64,000 nt of DNA from Wenjunlia vitaminophila DSM 41686 (GCF_000380165.1 NZ_KB904680.1:62001-126000); one strand, 5' to 3'. Shown: positions 44,696-54,123, counted from the first letter of the stretch. Translations and numbers: made by a program. Notes: generated by a model not told the origin, from the letters alone.

Positions 44696-44911
44696 ATGGC
44701 TCAATCAACAGGTAGGATCGCCCCGCTGTCATGGCGTAAGAGCAGTTACAGTGGGTCAGGCGGCGGAGACTGTATCGAGATAGCCTGCGCAGAAGACACT
44801 GTCCACGTACGAGACTCGAAGGACCCAGAAGGACCGATGCTCACGTTCTCTTCAACACAGTGGTTGACTTTCATTTCGTTTTCCACCACCTTGCCAAATT
44901 CCGACACGTGA
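44696..44911 (+). CDS. DUF397 protein
   Basis: 71 aa. PLSWRKSSYSGSGGGDCIEI, VHVRDSKDPEGPMLTFSSTQ and WLTFIS are the DUF397 core. The family normally ends in a short KxGxFD-like tail; here it ends FSTTLPNSDT, so the last ~10 residues look altered. It follows the Scr1-type regulator by two bases and is thought in this family to act as its small partner. Confidence 0.88.
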   Translation: MAQSTGRIAPLSWRKSSYSGSGGGDCIEIACAEDTVHVRDSKDPEGPMLTFSSTQWLTFISFSTTLPNSDT

Positions 44912-44930
44912 CAGCACGTATTCGCAAAGA

Positions 44931-44968
44931 ACTTCACGCCGCAAACCCGCAAAAAGGCGGCGTGAAGT
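44931..44968. terminator. Hairpin after DUF397
   Basis: ACTTCACGCCGC (44931-44942) pairs perfectly with GCGGCGTGAAGT (44957-44968) over a 14-base loop. It separates DUF397 from the convergent drmMI gene. Confidence 0.6.
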
Positions 44969-44992
44969 CGCAAACCAACGAAACTAAACCGA

Positions 44993-47900
44993 CTAGAAGA
45001 GCACATTGCCAGGCGGAAAGAGCCCGTCGGCAAAATCGCCACCAGGGGCCGCAGACTCGCGGCCCCTTTTCTCGTGGACCTTCTGACGGCGCGCCTCAGC
45101 GGAAGGCGAGGGCATACCGGGATGCTTTTTAATCTTCTTATGCAAGCCGAGAAATACCTCGTCAGCGTACGCTTGATGGTTAAGCTGTCGGAGGCGGTCG
45201 ATTATCTCCGTCCGCGCCATTAAGCCAATGGTGTGACGTGGGCCTTGGTCAGTTTCATGGAATCCATGATCCAGCATACATGCATCGCAAGTTGAGTGAA
45301 TCCCTAGCGCAGACCCAACATCACCAAGCAGATCATGCCAGCCATAAGCAGCAACAGTCGCCCGATCAACTTCCTCATGCAAGCGGCGAAGCTCTACTAT
45401 TTCACTGACTTCACAAAGCGGATCATGGAACAAGTTATAGGTTTCAGTGAGACCGATATTCTTAGCCAGCATCACCTGGCGACGATGAGCATCGAGACGA
45501 GTGCCCGCGACCCGGAGTTCCTCAGTTAGCGGTGGGCGAATTAGCGTTTCAAACACATCGCTTGGCGTATAACGCACTCGCGTTTCAAGGGTCGAGGAAC
45601 GATCAATTACCCACCAATAGTGAACGGCGCTACTCAGAAATGCGAGCATAGACGGGTCGTTCGTAGCAAATACACATAGCTGCTCACTGAAAACTTGACC
45701 AGTCTCAACCATAACGGGTAGGGCCACCTTACTCACCCTTGCCATCACGACACACTGCCGAAGAGGCTCGAGTGCTCGGATTAGGGCGGGGCGCTTTTCC
45801 GCATATTGCCACCAGTAATCACGATAGATTTTTCGATTATTCCCTTCCCGCTCCGGCTTGACGAGGTCAGCAACCTGTCCGTAGGCCCTTGAATACTCTC
45901 GAGCCCGAGCTTCCGGCCAGTCATGAAAGTCGATGACCCAGCGATCCGAGCCATGTTCAGGATGATTGTTAATATCCTGCCCATTGAGATAAGGGAATAA
46001 CACATCTGCATATTTCGGGTCTTCGTCAATCCACGAACGCGCCGTCTCCTCGGGAACTGTGAACCCCAGTCCGAGAACATACGAGCCAATGAAAGCCAGT
46101 CCGCGATTCCTCACCAGCGGCTCCGCCCACGACGCCTCCCGCGAAACCGGATTGAGCGACGTAGAAATCCCCCGCGGCACCGGCAGCCTCCCCAGCACCG
46201 TCACCGCGTTCTCCCCCAGCGGCGCCCGGCTGGTCCACACCGCGCAGTACTCCAGCATCGCCGAACGCGACGGCCACGGCGCGCTCTTCACCGCGCGGCG
46301 GATGGTGACCCCCGCCGCCTCGAGCTGGTCCAGTCCTACCTCTCGGGTGTCGCCCTGAGCCAGGGTGTTCGTGGCGATGAGGCCGCCCTGCCCGCTCGCG
46401 TTGAGCAGTTCGTGCACCCGTAGTTCGAAGTACGCCACCAGGTCGGCGCTGCCCCGTTTGCCGTCGGCGAGGAAGTCCACCAGGTACTCGCGGTACGCCT
46501 CCCCCATCGCGCCCGTCAGTTTCTGCCCGCCGAGGAACGGTGGGTTTCCCACCACCGCGTCGAAGCCGTCATGTCCGTCCGTGAACACCTCGGGGAACAC
46601 CAGGGGCCAGTGCACGGGAACCCGTTCCATGCCCCCGTCGGGAAGTTCGCTCGCCAGCCACCGCTTCGCTGTGGCGCGGGCGTCGCGCAGCAGCTCCGAG
46701 TCGTCGCTGACTTCCTGCGCCACCATGCCGGCGACGATCTGGCCCGCCAGGGGGAACAGGTCGCGGAGTCGTTCCCCGCCGTCCCTGTCGTACCACGGCA
46801 CCCTTCCTGAGGCACAGGTTGCCAGGCCAGCGCCGACGAGCAGGTCCCCGACGAGGCGCAACCGGGCGGAGTGTTCGTTGACCTCGGCGAGTAAAGCGCG
46901 CTTCCGTTCCAGCGCGGGGAGATCGACACCCTTGACCGCGGTGATGGCGAGCCGTTCCCGGGTCAGTTCGTCCACACGCCTGCGGGCCGCCGTCGCGAAC
47001 ACGTCGTCCTGGTCAACGGGCTTGAGGTGGAGGCCTTCCAACTGCCGCATGCTGGAGATGCCGAGCAGCGAGTCACCGGCCACCAGCCGGTCGTCGAGGA
47101 AGGTGAACGGTCGCTTGGGGTCCATGGAGATCAGCCACAGGGAGAGTTTGGCCATCTCCACGGCCATGGGGTTGATGTCCGCGCCGTACAGGCAGTGTTC
47201 GATGACCTGGCGGCGGGCCTCGATGACGACGGGGTCCTGTTCGGCGTCGGCCGCGGTCACCGCGTCCACGGCGTGGCCCTCGCGGAAGGCGATGGCATCG
47301 ACGCGTTCGCCGTCCGCCGCCCAGGCCTCGATCAGCCGTTCGGCGAGGTAGCGGCAGGCGGCGACGAGGAAGGCGCCCGAACCCATGGCGATGTCGGCGA
47401 CCTTGAGGGCCAGGATGTCGTCCGCTGACTTCAGCCGCCAGGTGCTCCGGTCCGCGGTCTGGAGCGGTCCGTGGTCGTACACCAGGGGTTCGAGGGTGTG
47501 GAGGACCACTTCCTCCGCGAGGTGGCGGGGGGTGTAGTGGGTACCTGTGTTCTTCCGGAGGGTGGACGTGCCGACGTACATGGAGCCGCTGCGGATGACG
47601 GCGGGCAGTCCTCGCAGGTCGTGGCGGATGAGGCCGAAGAAGGGGAGCAGCCGCTCGGTCAGCCGCGGGTCTCGGGTGGCCGACCCCAGCAGGCGTTCCG
47701 CCTCGGCTAGGGCCTCTCCCTCCAGCGGGGTGAGGAGTTTCTCCAGCTTGTTGGCGGAGGCGGGGGGCTTGGGGTCCTTCCAGGTGTCGTGGATCCTCTT
47801 GGCGAGGTCCTTGACCGTGCGGGACGTGGCCGCCAGTGACTCGAGCGTGCGCAGGGGGACCTTGTGCTCCAGGCCGGCGGGGCCGATCAGGGTGACCATG

Positions 47901-49303
47901 TCCTCGATGGCGCGCTCGCCGTCGTAGGAGAGCAGGCCCTCGTAGACGTAGCCGATCTGTTCGACGTCCAGGGCGCGGAAGCTCAGCGTCCTGACCTCCC
48001 GGCTCCGGCCGCTGCCGACCTCCACTTCCTGGACGGCGCGGAGCATGTGCAGCACGGTGCGGTCGTCGATGGGCAGGAGCGGGGTGGTGTTCTCCAGCCA
48101 CGGGTACAGGGTGGGGTCGAAGATGGAGCCGTCGTAGGCGGGCAGGTGCAGCTCGGGGTGGCGTACCCCGCCCCGCACGGCGTGGAACAGGGCGATCAGC
48201 CGGTGCCAGGCGGTGGTGGTGTGGTCCAGGGCTCCCTCGCCCTCGGCGTCGGCGCGGGACCGGAGTTCGTCGCGGAGGTGGCGGGCGGAGTACGACGTGG
48301 CATAGACCTCGTTGTCGGCGGGGAGCAGGCCGCGTTCCTCGGCGCAGAGCAGGAACACCAGGCGCATCATCACCGCCACCGCGGCGCGGTAGACCTCGTT
48401 CGCGGTCACTCCTGAGGCGCGCAGGCCGACCGCGCCGTGTTCCATGGCGCGGGCGTCGGCCCGGCCGATGGCGTCCACCAGCAGTTCCACGGCCTGGCGG
48501 ACCTGGACGCCGAGGGCGTCGGTGACGTCCTCGCCTGCCTCCACGCTCTGTTTCAGCAGGCCGACGAGTGTGTCGGCCTCGTCGTACTCGAAGAAGCGGC
48601 GGCGGGACAGCAGGGAGCGGAAGGCTCGGACGACGGTGCGTTCGGACGCCTCGTTCCAGCCGATGGCGTCGAAGAGGGCCGTGGTGGTGACGCCGCCGAC
48701 AGGGGCCCAGACCAGGCACCACCAGCGGCCGTCGGTGACCAGTCCGAGGGGGACGCCATGGTGGCGCAGCAGCCGGGACAGCCGGTCGGCGGGGCTGGCC
48801 GACCAGGTGTCGCTGGTGGTCCGGGCGGTGGGCACGGTTCCGGCGGGAACGGTCATGCCCAGCAGGCGGACGCGTTTGGCGGCGCTGGCCGTGTCGGGTT
48901 CCGTGGTGAGGTCCGCGTCGGGTTCGGTCAGCGCGAAGTCCACCCGGAGCTGGACGTCGTGGTCGCCGACGTCGATGGTGAACCGGTCGAGAACGTCGTC
49001 GTGGCCGGGGCGCCGGGCGAGGGCGTCGTTCCATTCGAGCAGGGACCCGAGGACGTAGGAGATCCAGGCATCGCGCTGGGACCGGGGGTCGGCTTGCCAG
49101 TCCGCGTGGCGGAGGCGGAGGCGGGCGCGTTCGTCCCTGTCCAGTGCGTCGAGCTGCGGCCAGGTCCGGCGCAGCACCGGCATGGTGAGGAAGGGACCGG
49201 AGACCTCGGTGAGGTCGAGCCACTCCTGGTGCTGGGCGCGGCTGTCGAGGGCCTTGGCCCTGGCGGCGGCGTGGCCGGGCGACACGGCGGGGCGGCGGCT
49301 CAT
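44993..49303 (-). CDS. drmMI: DISARM adenine methylase DrmMI (Eco57I-like)
   Basis: 1436 aa from ATG 49303, which overlaps the drmD stop (ATGA); the longer frame to 49978 lies inside drmD. The methylase core has motif I DIAMGSGAFLVAACRYLA at about 638 and motif IV VVGNPPFLGGQKL at about 918, as in Eco57I-type N6-adenine methylases; the N-terminal ~550 residues are the helical arm of the family. The C-terminal ~370 residues form the target-recognition region. Class 1 DISARM uses this enzyme to mark host DNA. The last third (below about 46.1 kb) has clearly lower GC and rare TTA codons at 46000 and 45223, unlike the rest of the gene, suggesting an exchanged recognition domain. Confidence 0.92.
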   Translation of the reverse strand: MSRRPAVSPGHAAARAKALDSRAQHQEWLDLTEVSGPFLTMPVLRRTWPQLDALDRDERARLRLRHADWQADPRSQRDAWISYVLGSLLEWNDALARRPGHDDVLDRFTIDVGDHDVQLRVDFALTEPDADLTTEPDTASAAKRVRLLGMTVPAGTVPTARTTSDTWSASPADRLSRLLRHHGVPLGLVTDGRWWCLVWAPVGGVTTTALFDAIGWNEASERTVVRAFRSLLSRRRFFEYDEADTLVGLLKQSVEAGEDVTDALGVQVRQAVELLVDAIGRADARAMEHGAVGLRASGVTANEVYRAAVAVMMRLVFLLCAEERGLLPADNEVYATSYSARHLRDELRSRADAEGEGALDHTTTAWHRLIALFHAVRGGVRHPELHLPAYDGSIFDPTLYPWLENTTPLLPIDDRTVLHMLRAVQEVEVGSGRSREVRTLSFRALDVEQIGYVYEGLLSYDGERAIEDMVTLIGPAGLEHKVPLRTLESLAATSRTVKDLAKRIHDTWKDPKPPASANKLEKLLTPLEGEALAEAERLLGSATRDPRLTERLLPFFGLIRHDLRGLPAVIRSGSMYVGTSTLRKNTGTHYTPRHLAEEVVLHTLEPLVYDHGPLQTADRSTWRLKSADDILALKVADIAMGSGAFLVAACRYLAERLIEAWAADGERVDAIAFREGHAVDAVTAADAEQDPVVIEARRQVIEHCLYGADINPMAVEMAKLSLWLISMDPKRPFTFLDDRLVAGDSLLGISSMRQLEGLHLKPVDQDDVFATAARRRVDELTRERLAITAVKGVDLPALERKRALLAEVNEHSARLRLVGDLLVGAGLATCASGRVPWYDRDGGERLRDLFPLAGQIVAGMVAQEVSDDSELLRDARATAKRWLASELPDGGMERVPVHWPLVFPEVFTDGHDGFDAVVGNPPFLGGQKLTGAMGEAYREYLVDFLADGKRGSADLVAYFELRVHELLNASGQGGLIATNTLAQGDTREVGLDQLEAAGVTIRRAVKSAPWPSRSAMLEYCAVWTSRAPLGENAVTVLGRLPVPRGISTSLNPVSREASWAEPLVRNRGLAFIGSYVLGLGFTVPEETARSWIDEDPKYADVLFPYLNGQDINNHPEHGSDRWVIDFHDWPEARAREYSRAYGQVADLVKPEREGNNRKIYRDYWWQYAEKRPALIRALEPLRQCVVMARVSKVALPVMVETGQVFSEQLCVFATNDPSMLAFLSSAVHYWWVIDRSSTLETRVRYTPSDVFETLIRPPLTEELRVAGTRLDAHRRQVMLAKNIGLTETYNLFHDPLCEVSEIVELRRLHEEVDRATVAAYGWHDLLGDVGSALGIHSTCDACMLDHGFHETDQGPRHTIGLMARTEIIDRLRQLNHQAYADEVFLGLHKKIKKHPGMPSPSAEARRQKVHEKRGRESAAPGGDFADGLFPPGNVLF
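45045..45070 (+). terminator. Canonical hairpin with T-tract inside the drmMI 3' end
   Basis: GGGGCCGC (45045-45052) and GCGGCCCC (45059-45066) with TTTT following. On the plus strand this is a classical intrinsic terminator for the DUF397 transcript, although it lies inside the last ~25 codons of the convergent drmMI. Confidence 0.55.
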
Positions 49304-52300
49304 CGGCGGGCTTCCTTCGCGGGGATCACAAAGACGACGGCGACGGGGAAGAGATGGGAGCGGGGGTCCATGTAGCGCGTGGCGATGGCGGCGAGTTCCC
49401 GGGTCCGCTCGGCGGGCAGGCCGGCGATGCGAGCCCGCCAGCGTTCCCGGTCCTCGCGGTACTGGCGCTGTTCCGCGCTGCTCAGTTCGCGTTCGGCGAA
49501 GAGCGCGATCTGTTCGTTGGCCGCGTCGCCTTCCTCCTTGAGCTTGGCGCGCAGTGTGGCCTCGAACCGGTCGAGTGTCGCCTGGATGCGGTGTTCCTCC
49601 TCGGCGCGCCGCTCGCCGAGTTCGCGTTCCAGGGTGGCGCGGCGTTCCCGGGCCCGGGCCGCCAGCGAGTCGTACAGCGGCCGTTGGAGTTTGGGCCAGG
49701 TGGCGGTGAGGTCCTGGCGCAGGTGGGGGGCTGCCTCGGTGCCTTCGGTAAGGGCATGGGCGAGGACCTGCCCCTGGGACCGTACGGACTCCCAGCGGCG
49801 GAAGCGTCCGGTGTCGCCGAACCAGCCACCGGCGTAGAGGATCTCCTCGTGCAGGCGGGTTCCGTCGGAGCCGACGAGGACGTAGCGCGCGTAGGCGGAG
49901 ACCAGGGTGGTGGTGACGGTGGGGTCGTCGGTGACCACGGCGGTGACGCGGTGCAGGCCGACGGTGTCGGCGTTCCACACGGCGGCGGTCAGCAGGCGGG
50001 TGGAGAGCGCGACGAGTGGGTGTTTCAGGTGGGCGAGGACGACGTCGTCGCGGCCCTCCGCCGCCGTGCGGGGGTCGAAGGTGACAGGGCGTCGCACGTC
50101 GGGGCGGAGCTTGTGGGCCAGCCCGGCGGTGGCGCGCTCCCAGGTTCCTGACAGCGTCGGCACCTCGTACAGCCCGCCGTCGTGGTCCTCGTGGTGGTAC
50201 GGGGTGAGGGGCCGCTGGTTGTCCAGGGCGAGGGCGGTGTCAACGACGCGCTTGACCGTGGTCGGGGTCAGGTTGAGGGCGGTCACGGTGTCGTCGTACT
50301 GGTCGGCGAGACGGCGTGCCTGGGCAGTGACGTTCTGCTCGGGGGCGACCTCGCCGCCGGTCCTACGGCCCCTGATCTGCCGGGTTCTGGCGTTCTCGAT
50401 GTCGATGGGGGTGTGATCGCCGGTCATGCGACGTTGGACTGCGTCGGCGATGACGGCGTTGACCGCGCCGAGGTCCGCCTCCATCCTGGCGACCTTGCGC
50501 GCGACCCGGGACAGGAACTCCAGGTCCGCCTCGTAGGAGCCGGGCGGGGCCTGCTGCCAGCCGGCCCCGATGAAGTGGGTGATCTCGGGGTCCGCCCGCT
50601 GTCCCCAGCGGTCGATCCGGCCGATGCGCTGTTCGAGCTTGTTGGGGTTGAAGGGGATGTCGTAGTTGATCAGCCGGTGGCAGTGGTTCTGGAGGTCGAT
50701 GCCCTCACCGGCAGCGTCCGTGGCGAGCAGGATGCGGACCCGTCCCTCAGCGGAGTCCGGGTGTGCCTGGAAGCCGAGGCGGATGGTTTCGCGTTCCTCG
50801 GAGCTGAGGCCGCCGTGCAGCACGGCGACCCGACCGTCATCGGTGAGCTTCTCCTGGCGCAGCAGGTCGAGCAGCCACCGCTGGGTGTCACGGTACTCGG
50901 TGAACACGACCACGCGCTCGTTGGTCCAGTGCTGGTCCGGGCAGCAGATGGCGCGCAGGGCACCGATCAGCACGTCGGCCTTGGAGTCTGCTGTGGCCTC
51001 GTGGGTCAGTGCCCAGCGTTCCATCTCCGTCAACAGCCGCAGTTCCTCACCGTCCTCGTGTGGGGTGAGGGTGGTGGCCCGGGTCAGCGCGTCGTCCTCG
51101 GCGTCGGCAAGGCCGAGGTCGTCGAGGTCGGCGGCCAGTTCGGGGAAGTCCTCGAGCCATTCCGGGACCTCGGTGGCGGCGGTCCTGGGGCGTCCGTCGG
51201 TGTCCTCCACGTGCGAGAGGTAGACCCGAACGGTGTGTAGGAAGGCAGCCGGGGATGAGAACAGGCGCTTCTTCAACAGCAGGGTGACCAGGTCAGCGGC
51301 GCGGCGTCCGCCGCGTGCCCTCGCGGCGATCCTCCTCTTGCGCAGGTCGGCGAAGCTGCTGAGCAGGCCGTGGATCTCGCGCTCGGCCGGGGTGTATTCG
51401 ACGTCGAGCACCCTGGACGTCCGGGTGCGGAACCGGGGAGTGCCGTCCTTGTTGGTGACGTTTGCCTTGAGCCGGCGTACGACGGTGTCGGCCAGTGCCT
51501 GCTCGTCGGGGTCAACACCCCGGGCGAACCGCTGGTTGTCGATGAGCTCGAGGAGCGCCGTGTAGGACTCGGGGTAGCCGTTGTGCGGGGTGGCGGAGAG
51601 GAACAGTCGGTGTTCGAAGTGGGGAACGAGCCGCCGGATCAGCTTGGTCTGCTGGGAGTCCACGGCGTAGACCTGCTTGGGTGCCGCGGGCGCCACGTGG
51701 TGTGCCTCGTCGAGGACGAGGAGGTCGAAGAACCTGCGCGTCGCCGTCGGGCCGGCCCCGGGGTCGTCGGGTGTCGCGGCGTCGGCGGGGACGACCTCGT
51801 CGAGCAGCCGCTGCGCCTTGGCGCCGCGCAGCCAGGGCAGGGAGACAATGGTCAAGGGGTGGACGCGGAACGGGTTCGCCGCGGTGCCGTGGGTGCGGCG
51901 GAGCCGGGCGCAGCGCTCGGAGTCAATGATGGTGAACTCAAGGCCGAACTTCTCGGCGAGTTCGTCGCGCCACTTCAGGGTCAACCCCGCGGGACACACG
52001 ACCATCACGCGCCGGGCCCGGGCGCGCAGTAACAGCTCCTGTATGACGAGTCCGGCCTCGACGGTCTTGCCGAGGCCGACGTCGTCGGCGAGGAGGAGGT
52101 TGACGCGTGGTGCGCCTACCGCGCGGGCGACCGGTTCGAGTTGGTAGGGCTCGATGGCCACCCCCGAGCGGAACGGGGACTGGAGCGTCTTGACGTCTGC
52201 GGAGGCCACCGCGGACCAGCGCACGGCGTCGAGGAAGGCGGCGAGGCGGGCTGGGGGATCGAAGCGACCGGTGGAGGCGTCGGGGAGGGAGCCCGCGGGC

Positions 52301-52533
52301 AGCACCCGACGGCCCGGCTCCACCTCCCAGATGACGCTGAGGGTGTCCCCGAAGTAGCCGTCGGCGACGGACTGGAGGTGCACCAGGGTCGCCGCTGGCG
52401 CGTCCGACGGCGACGGGGCGGGATCGACGGCCGTCACAACCCAGCTCTGGCCGCGGACCTCGACCAGGCTGCCCTCCTCGGGGAGCGGTTCCCGAGGAGG
52501 GCGGCTGGTGCCACGCTGGTCTGTCGCTGTCAT
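49300..52533 (-). CDS. drmD: DISARM SNF2-like helicase DrmD
   Basis: 1077 aa from ATG 52533 (MTATDQRGTSRPP). SNF2-type SF2 core: LLLADDVGLGKTVEAGLVIQ at about 150, LLVLDEAHHVAPAAPKQ at about 273, LFLSATPHNGYPESY, and the C-terminal RecA lobe with VVFTEYRDTQRWL and LEQRIGRIDRWGQ at about 636. The last ~300 residues are a long charged coiled coil (RARERRATLERELGERRAEE). drmD is the class 1-specific helicase of DISARM. Its stop overlaps the drmMI start, so the two are translated together. A stem-loop lies in its leader. Confidence 0.93.
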   Translation of the reverse strand: MTATDQRGTSRPPREPLPEEGSLVEVRGQSWVVTAVDPAPSPSDAPAATLVHLQSVADGYFGDTLSVIWEVEPGRRVLPAGSLPDASTGRFDPPARLAAFLDAVRWSAVASADVKTLQSPFRSGVAIEPYQLEPVARAVGAPRVNLLLADDVGLGKTVEAGLVIQELLLRARARRVMVVCPAGLTLKWRDELAEKFGLEFTIIDSERCARLRRTHGTAANPFRVHPLTIVSLPWLRGAKAQRLLDEVVPADAATPDDPGAGPTATRRFFDLLVLDEAHHVAPAAPKQVYAVDSQQTKLIRRLVPHFEHRLFLSATPHNGYPESYTALLELIDNQRFARGVDPDEQALADTVVRRLKANVTNKDGTPRFRTRTSRVLDVEYTPAEREIHGLLSSFADLRKRRIAARARGGRRAADLVTLLLKKRLFSSPAAFLHTVRVYLSHVEDTDGRPRTAATEVPEWLEDFPELAADLDDLGLADAEDDALTRATTLTPHEDGEELRLLTEMERWALTHEATADSKADVLIGALRAICCPDQHWTNERVVVFTEYRDTQRWLLDLLRQEKLTDDGRVAVLHGGLSSEERETIRLGFQAHPDSAEGRVRILLATDAAGEGIDLQNHCHRLINYDIPFNPNKLEQRIGRIDRWGQRADPEITHFIGAGWQQAPPGSYEADLEFLSRVARKVARMEADLGAVNAVIADAVQRRMTGDHTPIDIENARTRQIRGRRTGGEVAPEQNVTAQARRLADQYDDTVTALNLTPTTVKRVVDTALALDNQRPLTPYHHEDHDGGLYEVPTLSGTWERATAGLAHKLRPDVRRPVTFDPRTAAEGRDDVVLAHLKHPLVALSTRLLTAAVWNADTVGLHRVTAVVTDDPTVTTTLVSAYARYVLVGSDGTRLHEEILYAGGWFGDTGRFRRWESVRSQGQVLAHALTEGTEAAPHLRQDLTATWPKLQRPLYDSLAARARERRATLERELGERRAEEEHRIQATLDRFEATLRAKLKEEGDAANEQIALFAERELSSAEQRQYREDRERWRARIAGLPAERTRELAAIATRYMDPRSHLFPVAVVFVIPAKEARR

Positions 52534-52583
52534 GGCTGTCTGTGTTCCCCTCGGACAACGCCTGGTTCGAACAGGCAAGGATG

Positions 52584-52610
52584 CAACTACCGGTTAAACA
52601 CGGGTAGTTG
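52584..52610 (-). promoter_or_regulatory. Inverted repeat in the drmD leader
   Basis: CAACTACC (52584-52591) and GGTAGTTG (52603-52610) form an 8-bp dyad around an 11-base AT-richer centre, 50 bp before drmD, in an otherwise GC-rich region. It could be an operator or an RNA hairpin controlling the first DISARM unit. Confidence 0.45.
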
Positions 52611-52674
52611 GCCGGGTATCGGCAGCATAGCAAGCGATGCTGCTGTGAACAGAGCTCACGGCAGATGAGGGTGG

Positions 52675-54069
52675 TCAGCGCTGGTCGTGGAGCAGACGAC
52701 GGACGCGGACGAGGAGCTGCTCCGCGCGTCGTCGCCGGTCGTCCTGGGCCGGGAGGAGCCCACGCGTCTCCTCGTGCACGTCGTTCAGAAGCTGGTGAGC
52801 GCGGCGGTGGTCGCCGGTCCCGGCCACCAGCACCGCGATCTCCAGCCGGGTGTCGAGGACCGTGGGGTCTGCCGGACCGAACACCTGCTGCTGGATCGGA
52901 AGCAGCGCCTGGTAGGCGTCGAGAGCTTCGGAAATCTCGCCCAGAGCAGCGAGGCAGGCCGCGGCACCGGCCCGGCAGGTGATCAGGGCCCGGTCGGTGG
53001 GTGGGCGGTCGCGACGCAGAACGGTCTCCAGGGAACGGAAGCCGTCGTGCGCGGGGCCCGGCTGGCCGGTCCGGCGCATCCGGTCCAGACGATGGAGTTC
53101 GGCGGAGACCGTCTCGTCGTCAAACGCCGCGAACAGCACCTCAGTTGCCGGTGGCCCGTTGCGCTCGGTTCGGGCCGCGGCCTGGTCGGGATACGGAGAC
53201 GGCCGCCGCGCGGTCCAGGGGGAGAGCAGGTCGCGTACCTGGGCGGCCGAGGCGGGCCGGTCTGTCGGGTCCTTGGCGAGCAGCCGCATGACCAGGTCGG
53301 TGAGTGCCGCCGGCAGTTCGGGGTGGTGGTGGGACAGCGGCGGCACCGGCTCGGTGCGGTGCCGGAAAAGCAGCATCAGGGCGTTGGGCGCGGTCAGCGG
53401 AGGTACCCCGGCGAGCAGTTCGTAGGCGACGCAGCCGAGCGAGTACAGATCACTCAGAGTGGTCGCCTGGCCCTCGGCCTGCTCAGGGGCCATGAAGCCG
53501 GGTGTGCCCGGGGTGGCGTGGGTGCCGGTGAGTGCCTCGTCGTTGGGGTCGGGTTGCAGGGCCGCCGCGATACCGAAGTCCAGGACCTTCACCTGGCCCG
53601 CTGGGGTGAGCATCAGGTTGGACGGCTTGAGGTCCCGGTGGATGACGCCCCTGGTGTGGGCGTAGGTGAGGGCGTCCGCAGTCTGGGCAAGGATGTCGGC
53701 CGCATGGTCAGCGGGTAACCGGCCGCGGTGTTTCAGCAGGTCACAGAGGGTGGTTCCGGGCACCAGTTCCATGACGAGATAGAGCTGCCCATCATCTAGC
53801 CGCCCTTGGTCGTAGATGATCGGTATGCCGGGGTGGTCAAGGCGCGCGGTGAACCGGGCCTCGCGGACAAACCGCCGCTCCAGGACGGCGCGGGCGCTGC
53901 CCTGACACCGTGGGACGAAGAGCTTCACCGCCACCGACCGGTCGAGCTGCCGGTCGTGGGCCGCCCACACCTCCCCCATGCCGCCGTGGCCAAGCCGCTC
54001 CTTCAGCTCGTAACGCTCCCCGATGGCCCGCAGCACGGTCCGCCCCCACTCCACGGTTTGACACGCCAC
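52675..54069 (-). CDS. Soluble Ser/Thr kinase with helical C-terminus (kinase 1)
   Basis: 464 aa from ATG 54069; GTG 54036 just before AIGERYELKERLG is also possible. Kinase domain: LGHGGMGEVWAAHD, VAVKLFV, GVIHRDLKPSNLM, VKVLDFGIAAAL, PGFMAPEQAEGQ. The last ~170 residues form a TPR-like helical region (CLAALGEISEALDAYQALLP, VLDTRLEIAVLVAGTGDHRR). No membrane helix. It lies 141 bp upstream of drmD on the same strand and 54 bp behind kinase 2, so it may be part of the DISARM transcript. Kinases are known in BREX/Pgl-type defence (PglW), which makes a regulatory role in the island plausible. Confidence 0.9.
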   Translation of the reverse strand: MACQTVEWGRTVLRAIGERYELKERLGHGGMGEVWAAHDRQLDRSVAVKLFVPRCQGSARAVLERRFVREARFTARLDHPGIPIIYDQGRLDDGQLYLVMELVPGTTLCDLLKHRGRLPADHAADILAQTADALTYAHTRGVIHRDLKPSNLMLTPAGQVKVLDFGIAAALQPDPNDEALTGTHATPGTPGFMAPEQAEGQATTLSDLYSLGCVAYELLAGVPPLTAPNALMLLFRHRTEPVPPLSHHHPELPAALTDLVMRLLAKDPTDRPASAAQVRDLLSPWTARRPSPYPDQAAARTERNGPPATEVLFAAFDDETVSAELHRLDRMRRTGQPGPAHDGFRSLETVLRRDRPPTDRALITCRAGAAACLAALGEISEALDAYQALLPIQQQVFGPADPTVLDTRLEIAVLVAGTGDHRRAHQLLNDVHEETRGLLPAQDDRRRRAEQLLVRVRRLLHDQR

Positions 54070-54123
54070 CCCCGTCGTCCCCCGAGAACGACGATCCTCT
54101 CACTTCCACCGCCCTCGTCGCGA

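Noticed and set aside
47073-49223. 716-aa minus-strand open frame
   Set aside because: It overlaps drmMI in another frame and is Arg/Pro-rich; drmMI carries the methylase motifs.
49304-49978. N-terminal extension of drmMI
   Set aside because: Inside drmD on the same strand in another frame; the ATGA overlap at 49300-49303 marks the real start.
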